A DNA stretch of 5,996 nt from Victivallales bacterium Lenti_02 (GTDB taxonomy: Bacteria; Verrucomicrobiota; Lentisphaeria; Oligosphaerales; Lenti-02), in assembly GCA_001603055.1 (NCBI GenBank), contig LVAZ01000018.1:1-5996 (forward strand). The letters run 5' to 3'. This document shows positions 1-5,853 of this stretch, in pieces. The position numbers were made by a program, and so were the translations under genes. Numbering within the stretch: position 1 is the first letter of the stretch; the number at the start of each line of letters is the position of its first letter. Under the pieces are notes generated by a model. The model ran no database searches. It had not been told where the DNA came from and worked only from the letters and a program-made list of their open reading frames with translations.

Positions 1-723
1 GACCGCCAATACATTCTGAAGACGATGGACGGCGAGGAATACGGTCCCGCCGACCAGGATACCATGGTGCGCTGGGCGCAGAACGGGCGCATCACCCCCC
101 ACTGCCAAATCCGCAGCACGCTGATCGCGCGCTGGGAGAAGGCGGTGGAAGTGCCCTTCCTGCGGGAGTTTCTACTGCCCCAGTTGCTCGAGGAAAAGGA
201 GCAGGAGACGACCCGCTGGGACCGCTTCAAGCAGCGGGTGACCATGCGGGCGGCGGAGGAGAAGGACACCTCCGGGCTACACGGCTCGCGGCCCGAGGAC
301 TATGAGAAGGCGCCGCTGTTCTTCCGCGTCCTGGCGGCGTTCATCGACGCCGTGGTGGAAGTCCTGCTGCTGCTGCTGGTCTACTTCGCCTTCGCGCTGG
401 CCTATTCGATGGGGATTCTCACCGGCAATCTGGCGGGCTATCTGGGGCTGCTCACGGCGTATCTGGCCTTCACGCTCTACTACGTGGTGTCGATCGCGAT
501 CTACGGCCAGACGGTGGGGCAGCGTTTCTGGGGCATCATCCTGATCAAACGGCGGGGCGGAGCCTTCTGGGTCGGGCGCGCGTACGCATACTTCCTGTTC
601 ATGCTCCCTCTGGGTTTTCTCACTCCGATCGCCGTCTACGTTTCCTCCTCGGGCCGCTCGTTCCAGGAGATTCTGACGGGCACCCGGATGGTGCGGATGT
701 TGCTGACCGGTAAGAAGCACTAG
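1..723 (+). CDS. GYF_2-RDD family membrane protein (5' partial)
   Basis: The reading frame is open from the first base of the window and the family-like sequence already starts there (YILKTMDGEEYGP). The ATG at 25 is therefore probably internal, and the true start lies a few codons upstream of the window. Numbering from that ATG, residues about 1-50 resemble a GYF_2 domain (EYGPAD, then WAQNGRI), a small domain often joined to bacterial membrane proteins and thought to mediate protein contacts. Residues about 55-95 are charged and probably a linker. Residues about 96-226 form an RDD domain: R101 and D108 lie in the first helix (RVLAAFIDAVV), followed by three membrane segments (about 103-124, 136-159, 184-206), the TVGQRFWGI motif after the second, and a closing QEILTGTRMVR. 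The usual Asp of that last motif is Glu here (E215). RDD proteins are poorly characterised; some are linked to transport or ion exchange, so no substrate is proposed. The gene ends 3 bp before the permease gene and is probably cotranscribed with it. Confidence 0.85.
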   Translation, partial: DRQYILKTMDGEEYGPADQDTMVRWAQNGRITPHCQIRSTLIARWEKAVEVPFLREFLLPQLLEEKEQETTRWDRFKQRVTMRAAEEKDTSGLHGSRPEDYEKAPLFFRVLAAFIDAVVEVLLLLLVYFAFALAYSMGILTGNLAGYLGLLTAYLAFTLYYVVSIAIYGQTVGQRFWGIILIKRRGGAFWVGRAYAYFLFMLPLGFLTPIAVYVSSSGRSFQEILTGTRMVRMLLTGKKH

Positions 724-726
724 GCA

Positions 727-1872
727 ATGCAGGCTGATTCGCAGGCAAGCAGTGGCGGGGCGTCGGGGAGCGGGCGGCGGGTGTCGCGCATCCTGTTCTG
801 GTATGTGGCGCGGGAGTATCTGCTGCCCCTGGTCTGCTGCCTGTTCGCCTTCGTCGCCCTCTTCATGGTCCAGGAACTGTTCGACGTCCTGCCGGATGTG
901 CTCCAGAGCCAGCGGGTCGGTTTCGGGCAGATCGCCCATTATTTTCTGATTCTGCAACCTACGGTTTTGCCGGTCGTCATGCCGATGGCGGCCTTGCTTG
1001 CCGCGAGTTTCATGGTCTGCGGTTTCCAGCGGCACCATGAGCTTTCGGCCATGCGGGCGGGCGGGATGTCGCTGGCGGTCTGCGCCCGCCCGGTGTGGCT
1101 GGTCGGGCTGGTCCTGTCGTTGGCGGCCTTGTGGCTGGGGGAGAGTCTCGCTCCCCAGTGCAAGCTGATGGCCGACCGGATGCGCCACGCCTGGGGGGAG
1201 ACCGGGGAGATCCGCGAGGTCTACGATACCCTGTGCTTCAACAATGGGGTGGCGCGCCGCGACTGGTTCTTCGCCCAGTTCAACGCCGAGGGCGAACAGC
1301 GCGACATCATGGTCAAGCAGTTCCGCCCGGACCACACCACCGAGTGGGAACTGACGGCCCGCAGCGGGAGCTACGAGGCGGGGCAGTGGGTGTTCCGCGA
1401 GGGCGCCTTCCGCCGTTTCGACCAGCAGGGGCGTTTGCTGGAGGGGCCGGTCGAGCCGTTCGAGCGCCGCGGTTTTCCCGAATTGTCGGAGACCCCGGAG
1501 CAGATTGCCAACCACATGCGCGACGTCGAGGAGCTTTCCATTGCCCAGATGCTGGCCACGATGCGCTACAATCCGGCTCTGCCGGAGCGTTCCCTGCGCC
1601 TGCTCCGCACCACGATCTGGTATCGTGTCGTGTTTTCCTTCTCCAGTTTGGTGGGGGCCTTGCTAGGGGTGGCGCTGACGATCTCGTACGAGCGCGGCGG
1701 CAATCTGCGCGGCTTTGCCTTGGCCATCGGCCTGATGGTTGCCCATTATGTGTTCTGCCACATTGCCCTGGTGCTGGGCCAGCAGGCGTATGTGCCGCCC
1801 TTCGTGGGCGGTGCCCTGCCCACGCTGGCCTTCCTCGGCATCGGGGTCTGGCAGATGCATCGGAAGCGATGA
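727..1872 (+). CDS. LptF/LptG family (YjgP/YjgQ) permease, LPS export
   Basis: This is an inner-membrane permease of the LptF/LptG family. In the LptB2FGC ABC transporter such subunits extract lipopolysaccharide from the inner membrane and pass it to the periplasmic Lpt bridge. The architecture fits: membrane segments near residues 32-50, 74-98 and 117-138; a conserved-looking cytosolic stretch between the second and third (HELSAMRAGGMS, E105-S115), the likely coupling site for the ATPase; a hydrophilic periplasmic region of about 160 residues (about 140-298) with beta-rich stretches such as WELTARSGSYEAGQWVF; then three C-terminal segments (about 301-319, 328-351, 359-375). The length of 381 residues is normal. 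I cannot tell LptF from LptG, and neither the partner permease nor LptB is visible. The first about 18 residues are Gly/Ser-rich and unlike the family. A GTG at 781, ten bases after GGGGAG, would give a more typical 363-residue protein starting just before RILFWYVAREYL. The gene lies 3 bp after the RDD gene and 6 bp before the SUMF1-like gene. Confidence 0.9.
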   Translation: MQADSQASSGGASGSGRRVSRILFWYVAREYLLPLVCCLFAFVALFMVQELFDVLPDVLQSQRVGFGQIAHYFLILQPTVLPVVMPMAALLAASFMVCGFQRHHELSAMRAGGMSLAVCARPVWLVGLVLSLAALWLGESLAPQCKLMADRMRHAWGETGEIREVYDTLCFNNGVARRDWFFAQFNAEGEQRDIMVKQFRPDHTTEWELTARSGSYEAGQWVFREGAFRRFDQQGRLLEGPVEPFERRGFPELSETPEQIANHMRDVEELSIAQMLATMRYNPALPERSLRLLRTTIWYRVVFSFSSLVGALLGVALTISYERGGNLRGFALAIGLMVAHYVFCHIALVLGQQAYVPPFVGGALPTLAFLGIGVWQMHRKR

Positions 1873-1878
1873 TCCGCC

Positions 1879-3060
1879 ATGACGACCGCCCAGCCCGAAC
1901 CGGTTTCCCCGCCTCCCGCCCAGCCGCCGCTGGGGCTTGACGAACTGGCCCGCCAGGCGCGCCGGAAGGCGGAAAAACAGCGCGCCGAGCGCCACGCCGC
2001 CGGTCGGAAACGGCGGTTTTCCCGGTTCCGACTGGCCCTGTGGGCGGTCGAGCTGGCCTTGGTTCTGGCGGTGGTGGAGTTTGCCGTGCGCCAGCGGCTG
2101 GGGGGCGCGGCGGCACCGGCCGCCGTCGTCGTCCACGAGGAAGGCATGACGCCCGCGCCCGTTCTGGGCGAGGCCGCCCTGGTCCTGGCCGGCCTCCGGG
2201 AAGTGCCGGACGCCCGGCTGGCCTCGGTGGCCCGGCTGGCGGTCGGCAGCGAGGCGATGCGCAATGCCCAGGCGCAGTATGCCCGCGACTACGGGCTCCC
2301 GGTCGAGCTGGAGAACTCCATCGGCATGCGCTTCCGGCTGGTGCCCTCCGGCAGCAGCATGATCGGGAGCCCCGAGGACGAACCGGGCCGGGGCAGCGTG
2401 GAGAAGCAGCATGTCCGCACCGTCTACCGGCCCTTCTATCTGGGCAAGTTCGAGGTGACCCAGGCGGAATACAGCCGGGTCATGGGGGTGAACCCCTCGT
2501 CCTTCCGGGGCCCCCGGCGTCCCGTCGAGGAGGTCTCCTGGCTCGATGCCCAGAAATTCTGCATCCGGCTCAACGAACTCGATGGTTTGCCGAAAAACAC
2601 CTACCGTCTGCCCACCGAGGTGGAATGGGAATACGCCTGCCGGGCGGGGACCGACACCGCCTACTATTCCGGCAGCACCGTGGCCGATCTGGTCCGGGTG
2701 GCCGAGACCGGCGAGACCAACTACCGCTCGACCGTGAACGTCGGCGGCCGTCCCCCGAACGCCCTCGGGCTCTACAACATGCACGGGAATGTCTGGGAAT
2801 GGTGCCTGGACTGGTACAGCCGCTATCCGGGCGACGCGACGCCCATCACCGACGACGAGCGGCGCATGCGCTGCCTGCGCGGCGGCAACTGGTATGTGCG
2901 CGCCCCCGACTGCCGCTCCGCCGAACGGGGCCGTCTGGCTCCCACCTCCCACGGCAACATGCTCGGCTTCCGGGTGCTCCGCAGCATCCCCGAGCTGCCG
3001 GTCGAGCGGTTTCCCGTCCCCAATGTGATTCCGGAACACGACCTGCTCTTCTTCGAGTAG
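1879..3060 (+). CDS. Membrane-anchored SUMF1/FGE-like domain protein, probably not an active FGE
   Basis: Residues about 1-51 are Pro-rich and then strongly basic (RRK, RKRR). A single hydrophobic helix follows at about 52-70. By the positive-inside rule the N terminus is cytoplasmic and the rest periplasmic. Residues about 145-370 are a formylglycine-generating-enzyme-like (SUMF1) domain: IGMRFRLVPSG near its start, FEVTQAEY (191-198), VEEVSWLDAQKFC (216-228), YRLPTEVEWEYACRAG (242-257), LGLYNMHGNVWEWC (296-309), RGGNWYV (334-340), DCRSAER (344-350) and GFRVLR (363-368). True aerobic FGE oxidises a sulfatase Cys to formylglycine using two copper-binding cysteines (human C336 and C341). Aligned on the GG motif, the first is V340 here and only the second, C345, is kept. 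I therefore infer a non-FGE role, perhaps binding or a scaffold, as in many SUMF1-domain proteins. A 23-residue tail follows the domain. Start: ATG 6 bp after the permease stop, with GGAAG 12 bases upstream. Probably the last gene of its operon; the converging sulfatase gene ends 12 bp away. Confidence 0.88.
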   Translation: MTTAQPEPVSPPPAQPPLGLDELARQARRKAEKQRAERHAAGRKRRFSRFRLALWAVELALVLAVVEFAVRQRLGGAAAPAAVVVHEEGMTPAPVLGEAALVLAGLREVPDARLASVARLAVGSEAMRNAQAQYARDYGLPVELENSIGMRFRLVPSGSSMIGSPEDEPGRGSVEKQHVRTVYRPFYLGKFEVTQAEYSRVMGVNPSSFRGPRRPVEEVSWLDAQKFCIRLNELDGLPKNTYRLPTEVEWEYACRAGTDTAYYSGSTVADLVRVAETGETNYRSTVNVGGRPPNALGLYNMHGNVWEWCLDWYSRYPGDATPITDDERRMRCLRGGNWYVRAPDCRSAERGRLAPTSHGNMLGFRVLRSIPELPVERFPVPNVIPEHDLLFFE

Positions 3061-3072
3061 GCGGTCGCGGGC

Positions 3073-4467
3073 TCAGGGTTTTGCCGCCCGCCAGCCTGCG
3101 GCGAGGATGCCGTGCAGTTCGGCCACGGCGGCGGCGTTCGCCGCATCCCCGGCCGCGTTGACGTTCTCCTGGGGATCGCGGGCATGGTCGTACAGCTCAC
3201 GGGCGAGAATCTCGCCGGTCTCCCGCCGGAGCCACTCGGTGTAGCGGTGGCGGTCGGTCCGGATGGTGTAGCCCATGACGTTGCCGCCGCGCGGGTACTG
3301 GCTGAAGGCGGCGCGTTTCCAGGGCCGGTCGGGCCGGTCGAGCAGAGGGACCATGCTGGTGCCTTCGCAGTGCCCGGGCACGGGAATCCCCGCCAGTTCG
3401 GCGAGGGTGGGATACATGTCCACAAACTCGACCAGCGCCCGGGTGCGCAGGCCCTTCCCGACGGTCGCGGGGGTGCTCACCAGCAGGGGGGCACGGGTGT
3501 CGATCTCGAAATTGGTGTGTTTGCACCAGCAGGCGTGTTCGCCCAGCTTCCAGCCGTGGTCGCCCCAGAAGACGACGACGGTGTTGTCGCGCAGACCGAG
3601 CCGTTCCAGTTCGGCCATGACCCGGCCCAACTGGGCGTCCATGTAGGTGACGCAGGCGCAGTAGCCGTGGATGAGTTGGCGGGCGAGGGGAGGGGGGATC
3701 GGCCCTTCCTTGGGAATGCCGAAATAGCCGCGCAACTCGCCGAAATTGTGCAGGGAGAAACGGGTGGCCCCTTCCGGCGCGAAGGGGTTCGCGGCCAGGG
3801 GAAGAGCCTCGGGGTCGTACATGTCCCAATAGCGTTTCGGCGCGTTGAAGGGAAGGTGGGGCTTGTGGAAGCCGAGAGCCAGAAAAAAGGGACGGTCCAG
3901 GCCGGCGAGGCGGCCGAGTTCCCGGATGGCGGCGCTGGCGTCGCGCCCGTCGTGGTAGCCTTCGTCGTCCACGTCCGCCGCCTCGAAGGCCGGGCCGACT
4001 CCTTCGCGCATGTCGCCCTTGGCATGGTTGGCCAAATCGTTCGTCTTCATGGCCTCGATGGCCTCGTCGGTCAGATAGCCCCGTCCCTGCCAGTCCCCCG
4101 GCGAGACGTAGGGCTCCTTGCACCAGCCCTGCAAATCGTCGGTGCGGTGGTGATAGACCTTGCCCACCGAGACAGTCTCGTAGCCGTTCCGCTTGAAGAA
4201 TTCGGGGAGTGTGAGAACGGTCGGCATGACTGAGCGGACCGGGGTTTGCAGGTCGTAGATGGTGGTGGTGTCCGGCCGACAACCGGTCAGCACGCTGGCC
4301 CGCGACGGCGCGCAGATCGCCTGCTGGCAGTAGGCCCGTTCGCAGAGCAGGGAGTCCGCCGCCAGCGAGTCGATGTGCGGCGAGAGCACATGGGGCATCC
4401 CGTAGCAGCCAAGCTGGCAGCGCAAATCGTCGACCACGATAAACAGGACATTGGGCCGCTGGTGCAT
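3073..4467 (-). CDS. Cysteine-type sulfatase, iduronate-2-sulfatase-like
   Basis: This 464-residue protein is a type I sulfatase that hydrolyses sulfate esters with a formylglycine made from Cys52 in the CxPSR motif (CAPSR, 52-56). Metal and catalytic residues are all visible: D13 and D14 (FIVVDDL), R56, K103 and H106 (SVGKVYHH), H201 (FHKPH), D303 and H304 (WGDHGW) and K316. From what I recall of human iduronate-2-sulfatase (D45, C84, K135, H138, D334, K347), the spacings D13-C52, C52-K103, C52-H106 and D303-K316 are identical, and QQAICAPSR, GCRPDTT, FVDMYPTL and LGEH are close matches. The family call is firm; the substrate (a sulfated uronic-acid glycan is likely) is inferred. The start was set at ATG 4467, five bases after AGAGGG, because family homology begins at RPNVLF; a longer frame to 4524 adds non-homologous residues. 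Neither start gives a signal peptide, which is unusual, so the enzyme is probably cytoplasmic. It depends on a maturase (FGE or anSME) encoded elsewhere. It converges on the SUMF1-like gene and diverges from the URO-D-like gene. Confidence 0.93.
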   Translation of the reverse strand: MHQRPNVLFIVVDDLRCQLGCYGMPHVLSPHIDSLAADSLLCERAYCQQAICAPSRASVLTGCRPDTTTIYDLQTPVRSVMPTVLTLPEFFKRNGYETVSVGKVYHHRTDDLQGWCKEPYVSPGDWQGRGYLTDEAIEAMKTNDLANHAKGDMREGVGPAFEAADVDDEGYHDGRDASAAIRELGRLAGLDRPFFLALGFHKPHLPFNAPKRYWDMYDPEALPLAANPFAPEGATRFSLHNFGELRGYFGIPKEGPIPPPLARQLIHGYCACVTYMDAQLGRVMAELERLGLRDNTVVVFWGDHGWKLGEHACWCKHTNFEIDTRAPLLVSTPATVGKGLRTRALVEFVDMYPTLAELAGIPVPGHCEGTSMVPLLDRPDRPWKRAAFSQYPRGGNVMGYTIRTDRHRYTEWLRRETGEILARELYDHARDPQENVNAAGDAANAAAVAELHGILAAGWRAAKP

Positions 4468-4472
4468 GGTTT

Positions 4473-4478
4473 CCCTCT
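4473..4478 (-). promoter_or_regulatory. Ribosome binding site of the sulfatase gene
   Basis: On the minus strand AGAGGG lies five bases upstream of the ATG at 4467. It supports this start over the longer frame that begins at 4524. Confidence 0.65.
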
Positions 4479-4496
4479 GGTGGTGTGGTTTTCCCG

Positions 4497-4524
4497 AGCA
4501 TAGTGATCTTTCCCCGCAGATCAA
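4497..4524 (-). promoter_or_regulatory. Candidate sigma70-type promoter for the sulfatase gene
   Basis: Read on the minus strand, TTGATC (4524-4519) and TATGCT (4502-4497) each match the -35 and -10 consensus at four of six bases and are 16 bases apart. Transcription would start near 4490, giving a leader of about 23 bases before the ATG at 4467. The -35 hexamer overlaps one arm of a short inverted repeat (TGATC 4504-4508, GATCA 4519-4523) that spans the spacer. The call rests on consensus matching alone. Confidence 0.35.
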
Positions 4525-4532
4525 GGAAACGA

Positions 4533-4579
4533 AGCCGTTTTCCGCTTGGCTACGGCTGCGGTTCTGGCAATTGCGGCTT
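4533..4579. repeat. Cluster of short inverted repeats in the divergent intergenic region
   Basis: AGCCGT (4533-4538) pairs perfectly with ACGGCT (4552-4557). AAGCCG (4532-4537) could instead pair with CGGCTT (4574-4579), so two alternative folds exist. GCAATTGC (4567-4574) is a perfect 8-base palindrome. These lie between the sulfatase promoter candidate and the start of the URO-D-like gene, where an operator or a leader structure could sit. No known regulator site is recognised. At this GC content short pairings are common, so function is only possible. Confidence 0.25.
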
Positions 4580-4627
4580 GAACGGATACGCTACGCAGGG
4601 TGAAGATTCCGTCCCGACTATCCCTGC

Positions 4628-4634
4628 GGAAAGG
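4628..4634 (+). promoter_or_regulatory. Ribosome binding site of the URO-D-like gene
   Basis: GGAAAGG lies seven bases upstream of the ATG at 4642. It decides that start over the in-frame GTG at 4600, which would add 14 residues not typical of the family. Confidence 0.65.
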
Positions 4635-4641
4635 TTCTGCC

Positions 4642-5727
4642 ATGCAGCCGTTGACCAGCATCGAGCGCATCGACAATATCCTCCACCGGCGTCCCGTGGA
4701 CCGCATCGGCCTGTTCGAGCATTTCTGGGGGGACACCCTCAAGAAGTGGCAGGAGGACGGGAAAATCCAGCCGGGGCAGGACCTGCCCACCCATTTCGGC
4801 TTCGACATCGCCACCTGCTGGTGCTTCAACTGCACGGCGAATCTGGATTTCGCGCCGGTGACGCTCGAGGAGGACGAGGAGACGCGGCTGGTGAAGAACG
4901 GCAACTACGCCACCATGCGCACCCACAAGCTGCATGCCTCGACCCCCGAGCATGTGGCCTTCGACGTGATGGAGCGGGCGCAGTGGGAGGAACTCATCAA
5001 GCCGGTGCTCAAGCCCGAGCCCCGGCGGATCAATTTCGAAGCCTACCGCAACGCCAGGGCCGCCGCCGCCGCGAAACAGCGCTTCTTCTGCTGGGCCGGG
5101 GTGAACGTCTTCGAGCAGATGCACCCTGTCTGCGGCCACGAGTACATGCTCATGGGCATGGCCATGGACCCGGACTGGGTGAAGGACATGGTCAACACCT
5201 ACGCGGATTTGACCATCGCCCTGATGGAGATTCTCTTCGCGCAGGAGGGCAAACCGGACGGCATCTGGTTCTACGAGGACATGGGCTTCAAGCTCCGGCC
5301 CTTCATGAGCCCGGCCATGTACCGCGAGATCGTCATGCCCGGCCACCAGAAGACCATCGACTACTGCCACGCGCTGGGCCTCAAGGTCATCATGCACTCC
5401 TGCGGCTTCATCGAGCCCCTGCTCCCCGGCATGGTCGAGGCCGGCATCGACTGCCTCCAGGTGATGGAGGTCAAGGCGGGCATGGACCCCCTGCGCATCA
5501 AGCGCGACTTCGGCGACAAGATCGTCCTCTTCGGCGGCATGGACGCCCAGAATCTGGTGGCGAACAACATCGACGCCATCCGCGCCGAGCTGGCCGCGAA
5601 GATTCCCCTCCTCAAGGAGGGCTACGGCTACATCCTCCACTCGGACCACTCGATCCCCACCACCACCGAATACGAGACCTACCGCTTCTTCGTGGACGAG
5701 GGGCTGCGCATCGGCAGCTACGCCTAG
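4642..5727 (+). CDS. Uroporphyrinogen decarboxylase (URO-D)-like family protein
   Basis: This 361-residue protein has the general sequence of the URO-D/MtaA TIM-barrel superfamily. It opens with TSIERIDNILHRRPVDRIG, the usual start for the group (R..i...l.r.pvDR). FYEDMGFK (210-217), the RPFMSP stretch, GLKVIMHSCGFI, GIDCLQVMEVKAGMD and IVLFGGMDAQNL follow in the family order. Superfamily members include HemE, which decarboxylates uroporphyrinogen III, and corrinoid-linked methyltransferases such as MtaA, which bind zinc through His-X-Cys and a distant Cys. The His-X-Cys pair is present (H252-S-C254), but the C-terminal position where the third Cys is expected reads YILHSDHSIP (331-340), which may supply His or Asp instead. 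HemE activity is unlikely, since the usual HemE N-terminal substrate-binding motif is not visible. I infer a methyltransferase-like enzyme of unknown substrate. No signal peptide, so cytoplasmic. No corrinoid protein gene is visible nearby. The ATG start is set by GGAAAGG seven bases upstream. Confidence 0.85.
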   Translation: MQPLTSIERIDNILHRRPVDRIGLFEHFWGDTLKKWQEDGKIQPGQDLPTHFGFDIATCWCFNCTANLDFAPVTLEEDEETRLVKNGNYATMRTHKLHASTPEHVAFDVMERAQWEELIKPVLKPEPRRINFEAYRNARAAAAAKQRFFCWAGVNVFEQMHPVCGHEYMLMGMAMDPDWVKDMVNTYADLTIALMEILFAQEGKPDGIWFYEDMGFKLRPFMSPAMYREIVMPGHQKTIDYCHALGLKVIMHSCGFIEPLLPGMVEAGIDCLQVMEVKAGMDPLRIKRDFGDKIVLFGGMDAQNLVANNIDAIRAELAAKIPLLKEGYGYILHSDHSIPTTTEYETYRFFVDEGLRIGSYA

Positions 5728-5735
5728 AGTTGACA

Positions 5736-5752
5736 AGTCCGCCTAGCGGATT
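5736..5752 (+). terminator. Weak hairpin just after the URO-D-like gene
   Basis: TCCGC (5738-5742), loop CTA, GCGGA (5746-5750) form a perfect 5-bp stem that extends by one G-U and one A-U pair. It is followed by CGGTTTGTT, a poor T-rich stretch. It begins nine bases after the stop codon. It could be a weak terminator or a 3' stabilising structure. Confidence 0.25.
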
Positions 5753-5761
5753 CGGTTTGTT

Positions 5762-5785
5762 CCCCGCCTTGACAAAAAGGCGGGG
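5762..5785 (+). terminator. Strong 9-bp hairpin, possible terminator without a U tract
   Basis: CCCCGCCTT (5762-5770) and AAGGCGGGG (5777-5785) are perfectly complementary around a six-base loop, GACAAA. No run of T follows on either strand, so classical intrinsic termination is doubtful. It may protect the 3' end of the URO-D-like transcript or assist Rho. A TTGACA hexamer (5769-5774) spans the end of the left arm and the loop, so the element could overlap the promoter of the next gene. Confidence 0.4.
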
Positions 5786-5795
5786 GCCAGCCATT

Positions 5796-5809
5796 CTACC
5801 ATTAGGTAG
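5796..5809. repeat. Perfect inverted repeat CTACC-ATTA-GGTAG, candidate operator
   Basis: CTACC (5796-5800) and GGTAG (5805-5809) are perfect inverted arms around ATTA, in a locally AT-richer patch 45 bases upstream of the last gene. It sits 21 bases downstream of a TTGACA hexamer (5769-5774), about where a -10 box and start site would be, so a repressor site is conceivable. No good -10 box is found at 16-18 bases spacing (CATTCT at 17 matches three of six). No known regulator motif is recognised. Confidence 0.3.
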
Positions 5810-5842
5810 TCATTTGGCGCGGTGGCACCTCCCCGCAAGATT

Positions 5843-5848
5843 GGAGGG
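5843..5848 (+). promoter_or_regulatory. Ribosome binding site of the last gene, possibly occluded
   Basis: GGAGGG lies five bases upstream of the ATG at 5854 and is the best Shine-Dalgarno in the window. GGAGG (5843-5847) can pair with CCTCC (5828-5832) across a 10-base loop, which could limit ribosome access. Confidence 0.7.
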
Positions 5849-5853
5849 AATCA

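Noticed and set aside
277..1515. A 412-codon open frame on the minus strand
   Set aside because: It is antisense to the RDD and permease genes, its product is rich in Arg, Gln, His and Pro with no recognisable domain, and it crosses a gene boundary. It is a shadow of high-GC coding sequence.
1663..3039. A 458-codon open frame on the minus strand
   Set aside because: It is antisense to the permease and SUMF1-like genes, both well supported by motifs. The product is low-complexity Gly/Ala/His/Pro-rich.
3061..3072. A terminator between the converging SUMF1-like and sulfatase genes
   Set aside because: Only 12 bp separate the stop codons and no stem with a T run is present. Termination must occur inside the opposing gene or by Rho.
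2040..3161. A 373-codon plus-strand frame overlapping the SUMF1-like gene
   Set aside because: Its product is Arg/Gly/Pro-rich without domains, and the overlapping frame has clear SUMF1 motifs throughout.
3112..4233. A 373-codon plus-strand frame opposite the sulfatase gene
   Set aside because: The sulfatase frame has an intact catalytic set. The antisense product is Gly/Ala/Val-rich with no family resemblance.
1879..4467. SUMF1-like protein as the dedicated maturase of the neighbouring sulfatase
   Set aside because: The first catalytic Cys is Val, the domain is predicted to be periplasmic while the sulfatase lacks a signal peptide, and the genes converge rather than share an operon.
4565..4581. 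TGGCA followed by TTGA, resembling a sigma54 -24/-12 promoter
   Set aside because: The spacing between the GG and the second element is two bases too long and the -12 GC is missing.
4618..5736. A 372-codon minus-strand frame opposite the URO-D-like gene
   Set aside because: It mirrors the codons of a well-supported gene and gives a His/Asp/Val-rich product typical of antisense shadows.
5816..5836. Resemblance of GGTGGCACC to the T-box antiterminator core
   Set aside because: The match is short. There is no specifier stem, no upstream T-box elements and no terminator after it, and the downstream gene is not an aminoacyl-tRNA or amino-acid gene.
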